NCBI GenBank assembly: GCA_022705745.1
Contig: JAKJDW010000008.1
Span: 1-42,811 of the forward strand
Source of the DNA: Patescibacteria group bacterium
GTDB taxonomy: Bacteria > Patescibacteriota > Gracilibacteria > Absconditabacterales > Absconditicoccaceae
Direction: 5' to 3'
DNA length: 42,811 nt
The notes below the pieces were generated by a model. It was given only the letters and a program-made list of their open reading frames with translations. It made no database searches and was not told the DNA's origin. The position numbers and the translations under genes were made by a program. Shown one piece after another: positions 10,750-22,605 of the stretch; within the stretch, counting starts at the first letter, position 1, and each line of letters starts with the position of its first letter.

Positions 10750-12069
10750 TTACTTTTTCAAATAAAGCTCTGGGTTATAGTCTCATTTTAATAGATTTAT
10801 ATTTTTACTGTCTTTAACAAATTCTTCTTGTAAGTTAATGTTTTCATACATTAGCCTAAATTTATTTTCATTTATTAATATTTCTTTATACTTACCTTCT
10901 TGTTTTTGTATGTCATAAATATTTGTAATTGCAGACAAAGTATTTCACCATAAATTTTCGTTTCCATTTACTCATTCTTTTAGATACTCTTTGAAAAATT
11001 CATTAGCTAAATTTATTTTTTCGCTTCATTTGGGAACGACAAAAACTCGTCATTTCACAGGGTATGATGTAATGGTATTATTAAAATTGGATATTTCAAA
11101 TGAGTTTTTATTATTTGTAAAATATTTTTCTAAAATATCTAAATCGGATAAAAATCAAAACTTTATATCTCAAAAATTATAAGACATTAGGCATATAGCA
11201 GGAAATGTTTTACAATTTTCATTTTTTTTGCTTATGCTTTCATATAGTAGTTTAAGTTTGGCAAAATTGTAACTATAATCCAAGGATAATTTTTCTACAT
11301 CTAACATATTTTTCAATTCTGCAACATTGTGGTTTTCTTTTATTTGTTCCAGGTTTAAAAATAAAATATCAAAATAATTTACAAAAGGTTCTTCTCATCT
11401 TTCTAAAAATCTTATATCATTTTTTCCTATTCCCCAAAGTATTGGCATAGAATGTACTTTGTTTTGCACCCATATAGCACTAAATGTCAGCAAGCTTTCT
11501 CGATTGTTTCAAATATTTATTCCATTTTTTCTAAGTGTTATAGCAGGATCTATAGAATATGGAATTATTGTATTATCATTGATTCATAAAAGATTGTTGA
11601 AAATGCTATGAAAATATACTTTTGGATTTTCATTTATACTAATGATTTCCAATTCCATTCCCTTTATCCGATTTGTTGGCAATAAGTAAACGATATCTAT
11701 TTTTAGACCTGATAAAATGTCTTTTCTATATTTTGAAATAGATTCAATATATTCAAAATTTATTTTAATTTCTTTATTGTTCAACTCTTGTACAATTTTA
11801 TCAAATCCAGCATTTCAAAAAAAACTAGGCAATATTATCGTTAAATCTCAAGTTTTTGCTAAATTTTTTTGGATTTCAGGTTGTGTTATTTCATTTGGAT
11901 CGCTTAATAAGTTTTGGTATTCTTGTAAAATCTCTTGTTCTTTTTGATTTTCTTCCAACATTTTTTTTGTGTTTTTAAACTTTATATCTCTAAAACTGTA
12001 TAGGGCCAGGGAACTTATTACGATAGAAATAAGTCATAAAATTAGAATTTTTTGGAAATCTTTACTCAT
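10750..12069 (-). CDS. Membrane-anchored extracellular solute-binding-like protein
   Basis: 439 aa with TGA = Gly. One N-terminal transmembrane segment (ILGLISIVISSLALYSF region, residues about 8-25), a coiled-coil-like Glu/Gln-rich linker (about 30-60), then a globular domain starting DLTIILPSFFGNAGFDKIVQ. This start, SIDPAITLRKNG near the middle and KINLANEFFKEYLKEG near the C-terminus resemble the lobes of type 1 ABC substrate-binding proteins. No lipobox Cys is seen, so it would be held by its N-terminal helix. No permease or ATPase genes adjoin, so a transport role is only inferred. Starts at ATG 12067-12069, with no Shine-Dalgarno. Confidence 0.6.
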
Positions 12070-12414
12070 TATAATACAGGAAAATAAAAGTTTTATGTAC
12101 AGCATGTATCTTATTAACAAATTTTGCTTGTATTTCAAGCTGTATCTATTTAGTTAATATAATAATATGAGTTTACAAAATCAAGTTTGGATTGTGGTTA
12201 ATTTAAGTAGCTATAGTTTTGTTAACTGTTGAAACTTTTATTTTGCAATTGGGTTTGAAATTACTATAATTGTAATAGGGTTTGAAAATATAGAAATTTA
12301 GTCACTTAGAAAAAGGTTTAGAAGTCAACTTATTCTATATTTTGTTTGATCTTTTTTCTAAGTTTCTAGTTTCTATAATCAAATTTCACATTTATTATTT
12401 TAATACTAGAAATT
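12070..12414. other. Intergenic region with hairpin and -10-like sites upstream of pnp
   Basis: 345 bp without a convincing gene. A possible 44-codon ORF on plus (12167-12301, containing one TGA) follows TATAAT at 12158-12163, but it has no recognisable features and is not called. An inverted repeat, ACTTAGAAAAAGG (12304-12316) and CTTTTTTCTAAGT (12351-12363), could form an 11-12 bp stem with a 34-nt loop. A TATAAT hexamer (12374-12379) lies 36 nt before the pnp start and is the likely -10 element; no good -35 is seen. Confidence 0.5.
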
Positions 12415-14553
12415 ATGGCAGTTACAAAAAAACAATTTCAAACGGTAGATTTTACTACTGAGCTTTCTGGTAGACAAATTTCTTTTGAAACTTGAAAGTT
12501 AGCTATGCAAGCTGATAGTTCAATAAGACTTCAGTATTGAAACAATGTGTTGCTGTTTACTACTTGTATGGATAAAGATCCAAAAGAAGGGACAGATTTT
12601 CTTCCTTTAATGATTGATTACAGAGAAAGTTATTCTGCAGCAGGTAGAATAGCATGAGCTTTATACAAAAGAAGGGAATGAAGAGCATCAGAAGTGGCTA
12701 CACTTTATGCTAGGATGTCTGATAGAGCTTTAAGACCGATGTTTCCTAAAGGTATGATAAACAGCATTGTTATTTCAGTTACTCCTTTGGCATTAGATCA
12801 TACGATGGATATGGATGTTCCAAACATCATTTGATCCTCAGTATCTATTATGGCAGCAGGAATACCATTTGATTGACCTGTAGGAGCAGTACAAATTTGA
12901 TACAAAGATGGACAGTTTTTAGTGAATCCAACTAGAGAGGAGCTTGACGCAGGGATATTAAATCTATTACTAGCTGGTAAAAAATGATCAATCAATATGA
13001 TAGAATGTGGAGCCAATGAAGTTCCAGAAGATGTATTGAAACAAGCATTTGTTTTATGACAAAAAGAGATAGATAAGTCTTGTGATATTCAATTAGAGTT
13101 CTTGAACAAACTAAATATCCAAAAACAAGAAGTTACATTCAATAAACCATGAGAAGAAGTAATATCTTTTATTTCAGATTTTATGACTCAAGATAAATTA
13201 GATTCATTAACATGAAATACAAAAGTTCCATTCAATACATTATTCTCTCAGTATGAAAAAGAGGTTTTGGACTTGGTTAAAGAAAAAATAGAAGATCCAG
13301 AAAACGAAGAATTTACGGAAAGTAAGGTGAAAATGTGATTTTTTGAAGTGATAAAAGATTTTATTAGGAATCGTACTATAGATACATGAATTAGGCTTGA
13401 TGATAGAGATATGTACACTATTAGGCCTCTATTTTGTGAAGTGGATAATTTGCCACAGGTTCATTGAGTTGGTCTTTTTTGGAGGTGAGATACACAGGTT
13501 TTGACTACTACTACTTTATGATGACCAAAAGACTATCTTGTTTATGATGATATGGAAAATGACAATGTTCAACAAAGATATTTCCATCATTACAATTTCC
13601 CACCATTTTCTGTGTGAGAAGCTAATATTATTAGATTTGTATGAAGAAGGGAAATAGGACACGGTAAATTAGCAGAAAAAGCGTTGATGCCTATGCTTCC
13701 ATCTCAAGAAGATTTTCCCTATAGTATTAGGACTGTTTCAGAATGTATGTCATCTGGATGATCAACATCTATGGGTTCTGTTTGTGGATCAACTTTATCT
13801 TTAATGGATGCAGGAGTTCCCTTGAAAAAGCCTGTTGCAGGAATTGCTATGTGATTGATGACAAAAAATACTGATGGAGACAATATTACAAAATATATTA
13901 TTTTGAATGATTTACAATGAACAGAAGATTTTACTGGAGATATGGATTTCAAAGTAGCTGGTACTAGAGATTGAGTTACAGCAATTCAATTAGATACAAA
14001 ACTTAAATGACTTACTATGGAGATTGTTCATGAAACAATTTCTAGAGCTATACAATGATACAATGAAATTATGGATGTTATGTTGGAAGCTATGCCGACT
14101 CATAGAGCTCAAGTAAAAGAATCAGCTCCAAAAATTAGAGTATTCCAAATAAATCCAGATAAAGTAAAAGAGGTAATTGGAAAATGATGAGATGTAATCA
14201 ATCAAATTATTGAAGACTGTTGAGGTATTACGATTGATTTTGAGGATGATGGGACATGTTTTTTGACACATCCAGATCAAGCTATGATCGAAAAGGCTGA
14301 AAAAATTATTCGTGAGATAGCTACAGACTTAGAAGTATGACAATCTTTTGAAGCAAATATTTCTAGAATAGAGGATTATGGGGTATTTGTTGATTTACCA
14401 AAAGGTAAAAAATGACTTTGTCATATTTCTGATTTAGGGCAAAGGTTTGAAGGATGATTGGAAAAGCATTTCAAAATATGACAAACTATGAATGTAATAA
14501 TCAAGGAAATTGATAATATGTGAAGGATAAAAGTTAAAAGAAAGTTGGGATAA
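12415..14553 (+). CDS. pnp: Polyribonucleotide nucleotidyltransferase (PNPase)
   Basis: 712 aa with TGA = Gly, a usual length. Phosphorolytic 3'-5' exoribonuclease of mRNA decay. First RNase PH domain includes [16 protein letters not shown] and ALRPMFP; the second includes [42 protein letters not shown] and the [16 protein letters not shown] stretch, where catalytic Asp residues lie in this family. C-terminal KH domain has VIGKGGDVINQI and the S1 domain has [17 protein letters not shown]. The KH GKGG is encoded with two TGA codons. Candidate -10 TATAAT at 12374-12379; a strong hairpin terminator follows at 14576. No rpsO gene precedes it, unlike many bacteria. Confidence 0.97.
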
Positions 14554-14575
14554 TTATAAGTTATTTATTATACGC

Positions 14576-14606
14576 AAAAAGGGAGGTCAAAATACCTTCC
14601 TTTTTT
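14576..14606 (+). terminator. Rho-independent terminator of pnp
   Basis: Stem AAAAAGGGAGGT / ACCTTCCTTTTT (one G-U pair) with loop CAAAAT, followed by T-rich sequence, 22 nt after the pnp stop. The A/T symmetry would let it work for the minus-strand genes as well. Confidence 0.85.
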
Positions 14607-14769
14607 ATTTGTTTTGTATTCTTTTTAACAAGGGTTGTGACGGTTTGTCACAAGTAGGTTTACTATATTCCCCCCTTGTCTTGATAATTTCGATCGGTAT
14701 CATTTTCCTTGTTCCAAGATACCTTAATCCTAATATAGGATCATAGGTAAAAATTAATATTTCTTCCAT
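14605..14769 (-). CDS. Possible small protein (54 aa), uncertain
   Basis: Open from ATG 14767-14769 to TAA 14605-14607 on minus, 45 nt downstream of the DUF84 gene. It encodes MEEILIFTYDPILGLRYLG at the start and is basic at the C-terminus (LLKRIQNK). It has no TGA codon, no family match that I recognise, and it ends inside the pnp terminator. It may be translated with the upstream NTPase gene, or it may be chance open sequence. Confidence 0.3.
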   Translation of the reverse strand: MEEILIFTYDPILGLRYLGTRKMIPIEIIKTRGEYSKPTCDKPSQPLLKRIQNK

Positions 14770-14814
14770 AATTTTTTTAATTTTTTTGTTAATACTAGGT
14801 TTATATATATTTTT

Positions 14815-15351
14815 TTATTTAAAAAACTTATTAAAGAATGGTGCTATAGCAGTTTGTGTACTATTTTTGAATGAATCTGCTCTAGCAATCATATCATCTG
14901 ATAGCTCTCCAAAAGTCCCATTATTACTTCTAATTTCATTTTTATTCGCTAATTCATTAATTAACTCACTTAAATCTCTTTTATTCTCATATAATTCATA
15001 CTGTATTTTGCTAGGGATTTCTATCATTTGAGAGAAGCCATAATGTCAAACTCAATCCGTGTTTTCTATATATGTCACTCAAAGTAAAAAATATTTTTCT
15101 CAAATTTTACTAACTCATCATTCCAATCATATATAGAAATCAGCATTTTTTATTTCATTTCTCAAACTCTTTACCCTGTTTTTTGCTCATAACATTATTT
15201 CTTCCAAACTCAGTGGCGTATCTGAAACATTTGATGCTGTTTTTCTGGCTTCATACTTTATATGTTTTCATTGAAAATATGGGCAGTCTTGAAATGCCAA
15301 TTCTACTGCTTCTAATTTTGGTTTTCTAAGAGATCAAATAGCTACCAGCAT
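14815..15351 (-). CDS. DUF84 / YjjX-like non-canonical purine NTPase
   Basis: 178 aa with TGA = Gly, the usual length (about 170). Family members hydrolyse inosine/xanthosine triphosphate to keep damaged purines out of nucleic acids. The start MLVAIGSLRKPKLEAVELAF corresponds to the family's N-terminal substrate loop (GSxNxxKxxAV). LEEIMLGAKNRV, the acidic/glycine block ADFYIGLEGGV, GHYGFSQMIEIPSKI, and the final NGTFGELSDDMIAR all follow the DUF84 order. ATG 15349-15351 was chosen because it puts the conserved start directly at the N-terminus, although the frame is open further upstream. A GC-richer, potentially folded leader lies just upstream (15377-15445). Confidence 0.8.
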
Positions 15352-15376
15352 AAGTTGAAAATTTATCAATTTAAAA

Positions 15377-15445
15377 GCCCATCTATTCCGTAGTCCTACC
15401 CGTAACTTCGCAATATTTCATCATGACGGAACTTGCGTGTGGGAT
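15377..15445 (-). other. Possible structured 5' leader upstream of the DUF84 gene
   Basis: On minus, nested complementary segments can be drawn: ATCCCA (15440-15445 side) with TGGGC (15377-15381 side), and TTCCGT (15426-15431) with ACGGAA (15385-15390), enclosing a GC-richer core containing GTTACGGGTAGGACT. The stretch is GC-richer than adjacent intergenic DNA. A TATAAT element lies upstream near 15470 on this strand. It resembles no riboswitch class I can name; it may be a structured leader or a remnant. Confidence 0.3.
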
Positions 15446-15503
15446 TTTTGAAGTTAATATTATTGATTATACTACACATCACCATGAAACTACCTTAAAG
15501 GTA

Positions 15504-15914
15504 TTATGTGATTAAATCAAGTTGATTATTTATTATGATAGGTTGCATTAGTTTTATTTCTTGTACATATCTTATTTCATTCTCACTTGGAATATCATTT
15601 AATAAAAATATTTTTTTGTTCCTATGACAAGCGACTCACATTTCTATTAATGTTGCTCATCCAATATATCATTTAACTCCTTTCTTATCAAGATTACAAA
15701 CTAGTATAGCATCGCTTTCTTTTATATTATTATAATGATTTAACATTCATTTTCTAGCTAGTTCTGGATTTATTCACCAATCATTAATTTGTCAGTCCAA
15801 AAAAGAATTTGTATCAGCAGGTATTATTACTTCATGTCATAATTTTTTAAGTTTTTTTTCCAGTTTTAACATTTCGTTTGCAAAGGCTAAACTCCCACAT
15901 ATAGTAATCTTCAT
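15504..15914 (-). CDS. Nucleoside 2-deoxyribosyltransferase-like protein
   Basis: 136 aa with TGA = Gly. The start MKITICGSLAFANEM forms a Rossmann-like first strand with CGS. KKLKKLGHEVIIPADTN follows, then ESDAILVCNLDKKGVKGYIG with GGATLIEMGVACHRNKKIF, the region that holds the Glu nucleophile and substrate loop in the deoxyribosyltransferase-like fold. The end, LNDIPSENEIRYVQEIKLM, matches small family members common in archaea and CPR bacteria. A nucleotide-salvage or modified-nucleotide role is likely but substrate is unknown. It lies between pheS (65 nt upstream) and the DUF84 NTPase, so both small enzymes may handle nucleotides. Confidence 0.7.
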
Positions 15915-15979
15915 ATCATTCAATCAAAATTTAAAACTATTTTTTTGTTTTTTGGTTAATGCTAAGTATATATTTTTTG

Positions 15980-16996
<1,017 letters not shown>

Positions 16997-17189
16997 GATC
17001 TGTTGTTAAACAAAAATAAATATTATTATATGTACATAAAACATATTCATACAGTAAAAAAACATAATCTTTTCCTTCCATTTTGCAATAGTGAATTTAT
17101 ATTTTTGATTTTTCCCCATTTATTCCATATAACTTATTGGTTATTTTTAGATTTTGTCAAATCAAACTAAAGTACAAAACGTTTTTTCT

Positions 17190-17218
17190 TTGCAATATTT
17201 TTAGTTTGCTACTATAAT
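17190..17218 (+). promoter_or_regulatory. Sigma-70-type promoter of the FtsE-like gene
   Basis: TTGCAA (17190-17195), 17-bp spacer, TATAAT (17213-17218), 35 nt before the ATG at 17254. This is the best-spaced promoter in the window, in the divergent region between pheS and the ABC ATPase gene. Confidence 0.65.
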
Positions 17219-17253
17219 TGAGTATAATTATATTTATTCATAATAAACTCATT

Positions 17254-17925
17254 ATGGACAAACAAACTCATAATTTATTGATAAATGTTGATAATCTAAC
17301 TCGAGGATTTGGAGATACACCGGAACTTTTGTTTGATAGGTTCAAGTTTTCTTTGTACAAATGAGATTTTACGGTATTAATGTGAAGATCTGGAAAAGGG
17401 AAAACAACCTTTTCTAAGTTTTTAACATGAAAACTAAAAGCTCCAAGAAAATCAATTTATTATAAAATGTCAGATCTTGCGTCCTTTTCAGATAAAGAAA
17501 TTCAGGCTTATAGAAGAGAGCTTGGATTAATTTTCCAAGATTCTAAATTGTTAAAATCTTTAAGTGTCAGAGATAATATTATCTATCCTTTGAAGATATA
17601 TTGAATAGGGGAGGCTACAATAGAAGCTAAATATGCTAGAGTTAGAAGAGAATTAGATTTAGTAAATATAGAAGATAGAGAGATTGCTAGGCTTAGTTGA
17701 TGAGAAAGACAGCTGGCAAATATGGCAAGAGCAATTATTCATGATCCGGAATTTATTATAGCAGATGAGCCGACGGGAAATTTAGATTGGGAGAACACTC
17801 AAAAAGTGGCAGATATCCTGATTAAATTCCATAGAGAATGAAAAACAATACTTTTGCTTACGCATGATATCCATTTATTAAATTATATTAAAAATTCGGT
17901 TAACATTAATTTATTTAAACTTTAA
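17254..17925 (+). CDS. ABC transporter ATP-binding protein, FtsE-like
   Basis: 223 aa with TGA = Gly. Single ABC domain: Walker A MGRSGKGKTT (about residues 47-56), Q-loop LIFQDSKLLKSLSVRDNI, signature LSGGERQLANMARAI, Walker B FIIADEPTGNLD, switch His LLTHD. The FQD-LL and ADEPTGNLD strings are characteristic of the FtsE/LolD branch, which couples ATP hydrolysis to envelope processes. No FtsX-like permease gene follows, so the partner is elsewhere or the role differs. The signature continues ERQLANMARA rather than the usual QQRVAIARA, a mild divergence. The next gene begins 15 nt downstream and is probably co-transcribed. Confidence 0.85.
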
Positions 17926-17939
17926 TAAAAAATATAGAC

Positions 17940-18401
17940 ATGAACAAAAAGGATTTATTAACAGAGCAAATAATTGATGAAATATCTGATATGGATATCG
18001 CTGGATACTTAAAAGAAGAAATTGAAAAAATTTTGTGATATTTTCATTATTACAAATTGAAAAATATTCATAAAAATATAGATTTTCTAAAAGATTATTT
18101 ATCTTTTTTGGATCAAAAAAATTATAAACAAATGGGTTTGTTGCAATGTGATTGAGATATGGAAATAGAAGTTACAGGGCATGATTTATATTATTACATA
18201 TCTCAAAAATGATTAGATTTTGTTTGAGAAAAAAAGATTAAACAAAAAATATGGCAAAATGATTATAGTTTAAATTCTATAATGTTGGGAATTAAGTGAT
18301 TTTTACTGCTAACTATGGATGAGTTTTGTAATGCTAGTCCTGTAAGATTATCTATTAGCAAGCTGGTATGGGATAAGGAAACAGCGACAAATAAAACCTA
18401 A
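17940..18401 (+). CDS. Hypothetical protein (153 aa)
   Basis: 153 aa with TGA = Gly; starts 14 nt after the FtsE-like gene, so likely same transcript. Hydrophilic, acidic N-terminus (LTEQIIDEISDMDIAGYLKEE), then Lys/Tyr-rich helical sequence and a more hydrophobic stretch near LNSIMLGIKGFLLLTMDEF. No membrane helix is certain and no family is recognised. Context suggests a partner or neighbour of the ABC ATPase, which is only inference. Confidence 0.65.
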
Positions 18402-18479
18402 TATACAATAATTAAGGCAATAATACAGTGTTTCTATGAAGATGATTTTTTATTGTCTTTTTTTATTGTTTTTTTTGTG

Positions 18480-18507
18480 TTGCTTTATTGTAAATAATAT
18501 GTATAAT
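18480..18507 (+). promoter_or_regulatory. Promoter of the 86-aa gene
   Basis: TTGCTT (18480-18485), 16-bp spacer, TATAAT (18502-18507), 27 nt before ATG 18535. The preceding 80 bp is T-rich without a clear hairpin. Confidence 0.55.
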
Positions 18508-18534
18508 ATTTTTTTATTTTAAATTTTAGAAACC

Positions 18535-18795
18535 ATGGCTTGAAGAAATTCTAATAGATTTGGAGAACAAACATTTAAAAATTTGGTTTGTTTGGCAGAC
18601 AATAGGATCCAACATGAATCAGTAAGGCGTTCTTTATCTTTAAAACAAACAGTAGAACTAATAGAGGTTCTTTTAGATGAGGAAATAAGCCCAAATGCTT
18701 CTATTTCAGAGTTATCACAATATGCACAAAGAGCATTAGATACATTGGAGTACTGTAAAAAAGATATTGCAAAAGTTCGTGGCCAATACAAATAA
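18535..18795 (+). CDS. Small hypothetical protein (86 aa)
   Basis: 86 aa; one TGA (codon 3, Gly). Starts MAGRNSNRFGEQTFKNL, then an amphipathic, Leu/Glu-rich helical region (LKQTVELIEVLLDEE) and SISELSQYAQRALDTLEYC, ending in a basic tail KVRGQYK. It looks like a small all-helical cytoplasmic protein. It has its own promoter-like sequence and is monocistronic, facing a convergent Nif3-like gene. No family recognised. Confidence 0.65.
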
Positions 18796-18889
18796 TTTAT
18801 TTTTGATAAGGCTAATATTTATATTTTGATGGATTTTTTTTGGTATTCAAAAATTTTTGTCGTTTTTTTGTTTGTTCAAGTTTTTTATT

Positions 18890-19801
18890 TTATATTCGTC
18901 GTTTGCTCATAGGAAGTAGTATAACATTTTTTTTTAAAACATTCTCTACATATTTTTTCATCTGTAAAGGCATTACTAGATATTCGGATGCGGCATGTGA
19001 TACTCCAATTAGTGAGAGAGTGGTTGTTTTTTCAAATTCTTTTACCTCTTGTAATTTTATTCTTCAACGATCTGTGTCTACATGATTGAATATTTCTCAT
19101 GATATATAACAATCCACACCCAGTTCTTCTGCTTCTTTCATATATGCTACATTGTCTCCACTTCATGGTACAATGCCGATTTTAGTTATTTCTTTTTTGT
19201 TTATTCATCCTATATCGCAATAAGGTATTCTAAATATTTTTTCACATTTCTTTATAAGTTCTTGTGTGGAAATTGGTGCTACCTCACAAATTTTTCATGC
19301 AAATCCATTTGCAAATGGGAAAAATTCTTTTATCATTTTACCTCATAATGCCTCTATTATCGCTACTCCTGTTCCTATTGTATTGTTTGTGTCCATTGGT
19401 GCATGACAAGTGTATATAGAAAGCTGTTTATCTTTTATTTTTTCTAATATTTCTGGTTTTATTGGTTGAAAAAATGTTCATACATTTCATTTTGGATCTC
19501 ATGATGACATAAAAATAGGATGATGAAGAAAAAGTAGGTCACCAGTTTGCGATTTTTTTATAAAATTTTCAAGTACTTCTTTTGAAGGGAATACTGACAA
19601 AAATATTGTTTTAACTTCTTCTCATCCCCTTATCATTAATCCATTGAATTTTGTGCAAAAATCTTTTTCAAAAAAGTTTTTTCGATCGAATCCTATGGAA
19701 TCGTATACCATAGGAACAAAATTTTTCATGGAAGGGTCCTCATATAAAGCATTTACCTGAAAAAATTTATCGAGTGTTTTTGTGATTTCTTTTAGTTTCA
19801 T
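18890..19801 (-). CDS. Nif3-like (GTP cyclohydrolase 1 type 2 / DUF34) family protein
   Basis: 303 aa with TGA = Gly. Metal-binding motifs of the Nif3/YbgI/DUF34 family appear in order: DLLFLHHPIF (His pair near the middle), YTCHAPMDTN, IGIVPGSGDNVAYMKEAEEL, VDCYISGEIFNH and LIGVSHAASEYLVM, where the late His and Glu complete the dinuclear site. These proteins form hexameric toroids. Despite the GTP cyclohydrolase annotation, their main role is unresolved, with metal chaperone or metal-dependent hydrolase suggested. ATG 19799-19801 gives a clean N-terminus. It stands alone on minus between convergent and divergent plus genes. Confidence 0.85.
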
Positions 19802-20008
19802 GATTTTTTGGGGTGAATTGTATAAAATATCTTTACACTAAGAGATAGGGATAATTTATTTTAAATCAATCTATTATTATATAAAGCATTACTCCTTCTT
19901 TTTTGGAATTAAAATTGCTGGCGTATTCTTTCTGGGCTTATTCTAATGAATTGAAATTGAGGTCTTTTTTGTATTGAAAACATGAGTTATAATATTACAT
20001 ATAAAATT

Positions 20009-21337
20009 ATGTATTTTATTTTACAAAAGACTTGGATGCTTTTGATTTGAGATTTACATATAAATTCGCGTATCAAAGATAAAATTATAAATGAATTGAA
20101 AAGTTATATTTCTAGTAGCTCAGAAAAAAACATTATTTTCTTAGGAGATTATGTTTATCATTTTTCTTATGATAGGTGAGCATTGCTGTCTCTTTATACT
20201 TTGTTTTTGGAGCTGTATTCTCAATGAAAAAATGTTTATATACTTTCTGGGAATCATGATTGGCTTGGAAGCACTTTTGTATTTGAAGAGGCTAAAATGA
20301 CCTATGAGATGATTACAAAAAATATTTTCTCGGATCAAAAATGATGAAAAATAGAGTTTGTTACAAGTCCTAAAGTAGAAAATATAGAGTGAGAAGATGT
20401 TTTGTTTTTACCTTATTATTTAAATACCCAAAAGCTTGAGCCGTTATTTGGTAATGTTTGAGTTGAGTATACTGAAATAGAAAATACCATAAAATCTTTG
20501 CTACAATCTAAGAAAAAAAACGAACAAATTAGTGCACATATAAACCAAGTTTTGTTGGATTACATAAAAAAATATCCCAAACTTACTGTTATACATCATT
20601 ATTATATAGAATGAGTTAATTTTCCGTGACAAAGAGCTAGGTTTTATTTCAACGATATTGCATTGTCTCATTTGTTTTGCGATTTAGAAAATATAAAAAT
20701 GATTTCTTCACATTTGCATCAAGGTTTTGTTTATAAAAATTATTTGTGTACTGGGAGTGTTCGAAACACTTCTCCATTGGAAGTAAATCATGTTAAAACA
20801 TTATTTCAATATTCTCACAATTCTATCAAATGAAAAATGATTTTTATCAGTCCTTATTTTTTGATAGATAGCTCAAGTCTTGGGGTAAGGAATAATGAAT
20901 TATTGTTTTCAGTAGACTGAGAGAGTGGTTGAGAAATGAAACAATTGGATGAAATATCTTTAGATCAGTTTATTCTTGACACGATAGAGCAAAATAAAAA
21001 AAACTATTTTTGATCAGAGCATTGGAAGGTAGAATTTGATTCGGAATTTCATTTAAATAAAAAAGATATTTCCGTTTTTTTGAAAGTAGATGATGTAGAT
21101 TATGATAAAATTTTTGAATACATGGACGAAAATTTATACAAAAAATTAAAAGACTTTAAATTAAAAAAACATGTAGTAGTTTCCAAGGACTTATCTAACA
21201 AATTGGATATAGAATGAAAAAACTTGTCTCAATGATTTTCTGATCGAAAAAATTTGTTAAAAGATTATTTAAAAGCAAAGTATCCAGAAGATAATGAAAA
21301 ATATTTAGATTTTTTGAGAAAAGAGAAGATTCTGTAA
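20009..21337 (+). CDS. Calcineurin-like phosphoesterase, SbcD/Mre11-like
   Basis: 442 aa from ATG 20009 with TGA = Gly. Metallophosphoesterase motifs appear in order: IGDLHI (Asp-x-His), FLGDYVYHF (Gly-Asp), LSGNHDW (Asn-His-Asp), TVIHHYYIEG and SSHLHQGF in the His-x-His position. The later half contains CTGSVRNT, like the tail of Mre11/SbcD-type nucleases. It could act on DNA ends or nucleotides; no SbcC gene is nearby. Start choice is uncertain: ATG 19982 is in frame, but a TATAAT (19988-19993) overlaps that extension, favouring 20009. The C-terminal 130 residues are Lys/Asp-rich and unassigned. Confidence 0.75.
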
Positions 21338-21405
21338 AGTTTGTAAAGTTCATAAAGTATTAATTAACTTGCAACTTTATAAACTTGTAACTTTTAACTA
21401 AACAA
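21338..21405. repeat. Copy of the AAGTTYRTAAAGTT-type dispersed repeat
   Basis: Starts directly after the phosphoesterase stop: AGTTTGTAAAGTTCATAAAG, then inverted-sense AACTTGCAACTTTATAAACT and TTGTAACTTTTAACT. The arms can pair into a hairpin, so it may serve as a terminator. Same family as 1674-1870. Confidence 0.7.
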
Positions 21406-21485
21406 AGGAATGTCAAGCCGTATTTTTTGACAAAATAATGTATTTTGGGTATAATTTATTTGTAATTTATTTTGTTTATAAAAAT

Positions 21486-22469
21486 ATGGTAGTAAATAGC
21501 GAAATTATTTCTCATAAAAGACATGGGTTTGATGGAGAAAAGTATATAGAAATGCAAAAAAATCAAATATTAGACAGATTGGCAAATTTTTCTGGAAAAC
21601 TTTATTTGGAGGTTTGATGAAAATTTTTAAGAGATCCACATGCATCTAGAGTATTACCTTGATTTTTAATAGACAGTAAACAGACAATTTTTTATGATTT
21701 AAGAGATAAAATAGAAGTATTGTATTGTGTAAATGCAGAAGATATTATTTCCAACAAAAAGTTTGCTGATCAAAATTTAGACTTTTCGGAATATGTGTTT
21801 CATAATTTGACAGTTATAGAAAGGATATTGTGAGTAAAACCAATTATAGTTATTAATAAAATAGACATAGCAAATATGTTTGATTTAGTTTTAGATTTTG
21901 AGCGTAGATTTCAAAAAAAACAATATAGAGTTTTTGAAAGATATAAAATATCATCTTATCCTTACAATGTGAAAGAGATTTTGAGCGACAACGGATTTGG
22001 TTTAGATGATCATATCCCTACCGATAAAAATTTAGTTTTGGTTACTTGAGCAGGGCATAATAGTTGAAAATTGTCCACATGTCTATGACAAATTTATTTG
22101 GATAATGAGATAGATATTAAATCTGGTTATGCAAAATTTGAACTTTTCCCGTTAAAAAATAAAGGATTGGAACATCCTGTAAATTTAGCTTACGAATTGG
22201 CAGTAAAAGATTCTTGAAATAAGCTTGTTTTGGATACTTTTCATAAAGAAGAGTACTGACAAAATTCTGTAGTAAATCAAAAAGATTTAGATAATTTTGA
22301 AGCTACGATGGATATTATCAGAAACATAGCAAATCATAAAAATTATATGATAAAATATAAATCACCTACAGACATGGTAATCAATACCACATCTTTTTGT
22401 ATAATAGATGAAGAAAGTGTAAAAAAGGCTTCTTTGGAAGAAATTGAAAGAAGACAATCAGCAGAATAA
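21486..22469 (+). CDS. DUF1846 family protein, shorter than usual
   Basis: 327 aa with TGA = Gly. Starts [20 protein letters not shown], with [22 protein letters not shown] (quoted discontinuously from about residues 40-60), then INKIDI and VLVTGAGHNSGK, all typical of DUF1846 (UPF0371). Family members are usually about 490-500 aa, so roughly the C-terminal third is absent. The ORF ends cleanly with a terminator downstream, so this may be a natural short form rather than a recent truncation. Biochemical function is not established. No operon partners. Confidence 0.75.
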
Positions 22470-22497
22470 AACAATAAATATAGAGTTTGTACAAATG

Positions 22498-22523
22498 AAA
22501 ACTGGTTTATTAAACTAGTTTTT
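22498..22523 (+). terminator. Terminator of the DUF1846 gene
   Basis: Stem AAAACTGGTTT / AAACTAGTTTT (one G-U pair), loop ATT(A/T), followed by T-rich sequence, 28 nt after the stop. Confidence 0.75.
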
Positions 22524-22605
22524 ATTGAAAAAGGCGAAATATTTTGTAATTCTTTTAAATTTGTACTTTATAGTGAAAGACAACAATTATTTTTTGGTAG
22601 TATTT

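Noticed and set aside
12167-12301. 44-codon ORF upstream of pnp
   Set aside because: Possible -10 element but no conserved features; kept as part of the intergenic description only.
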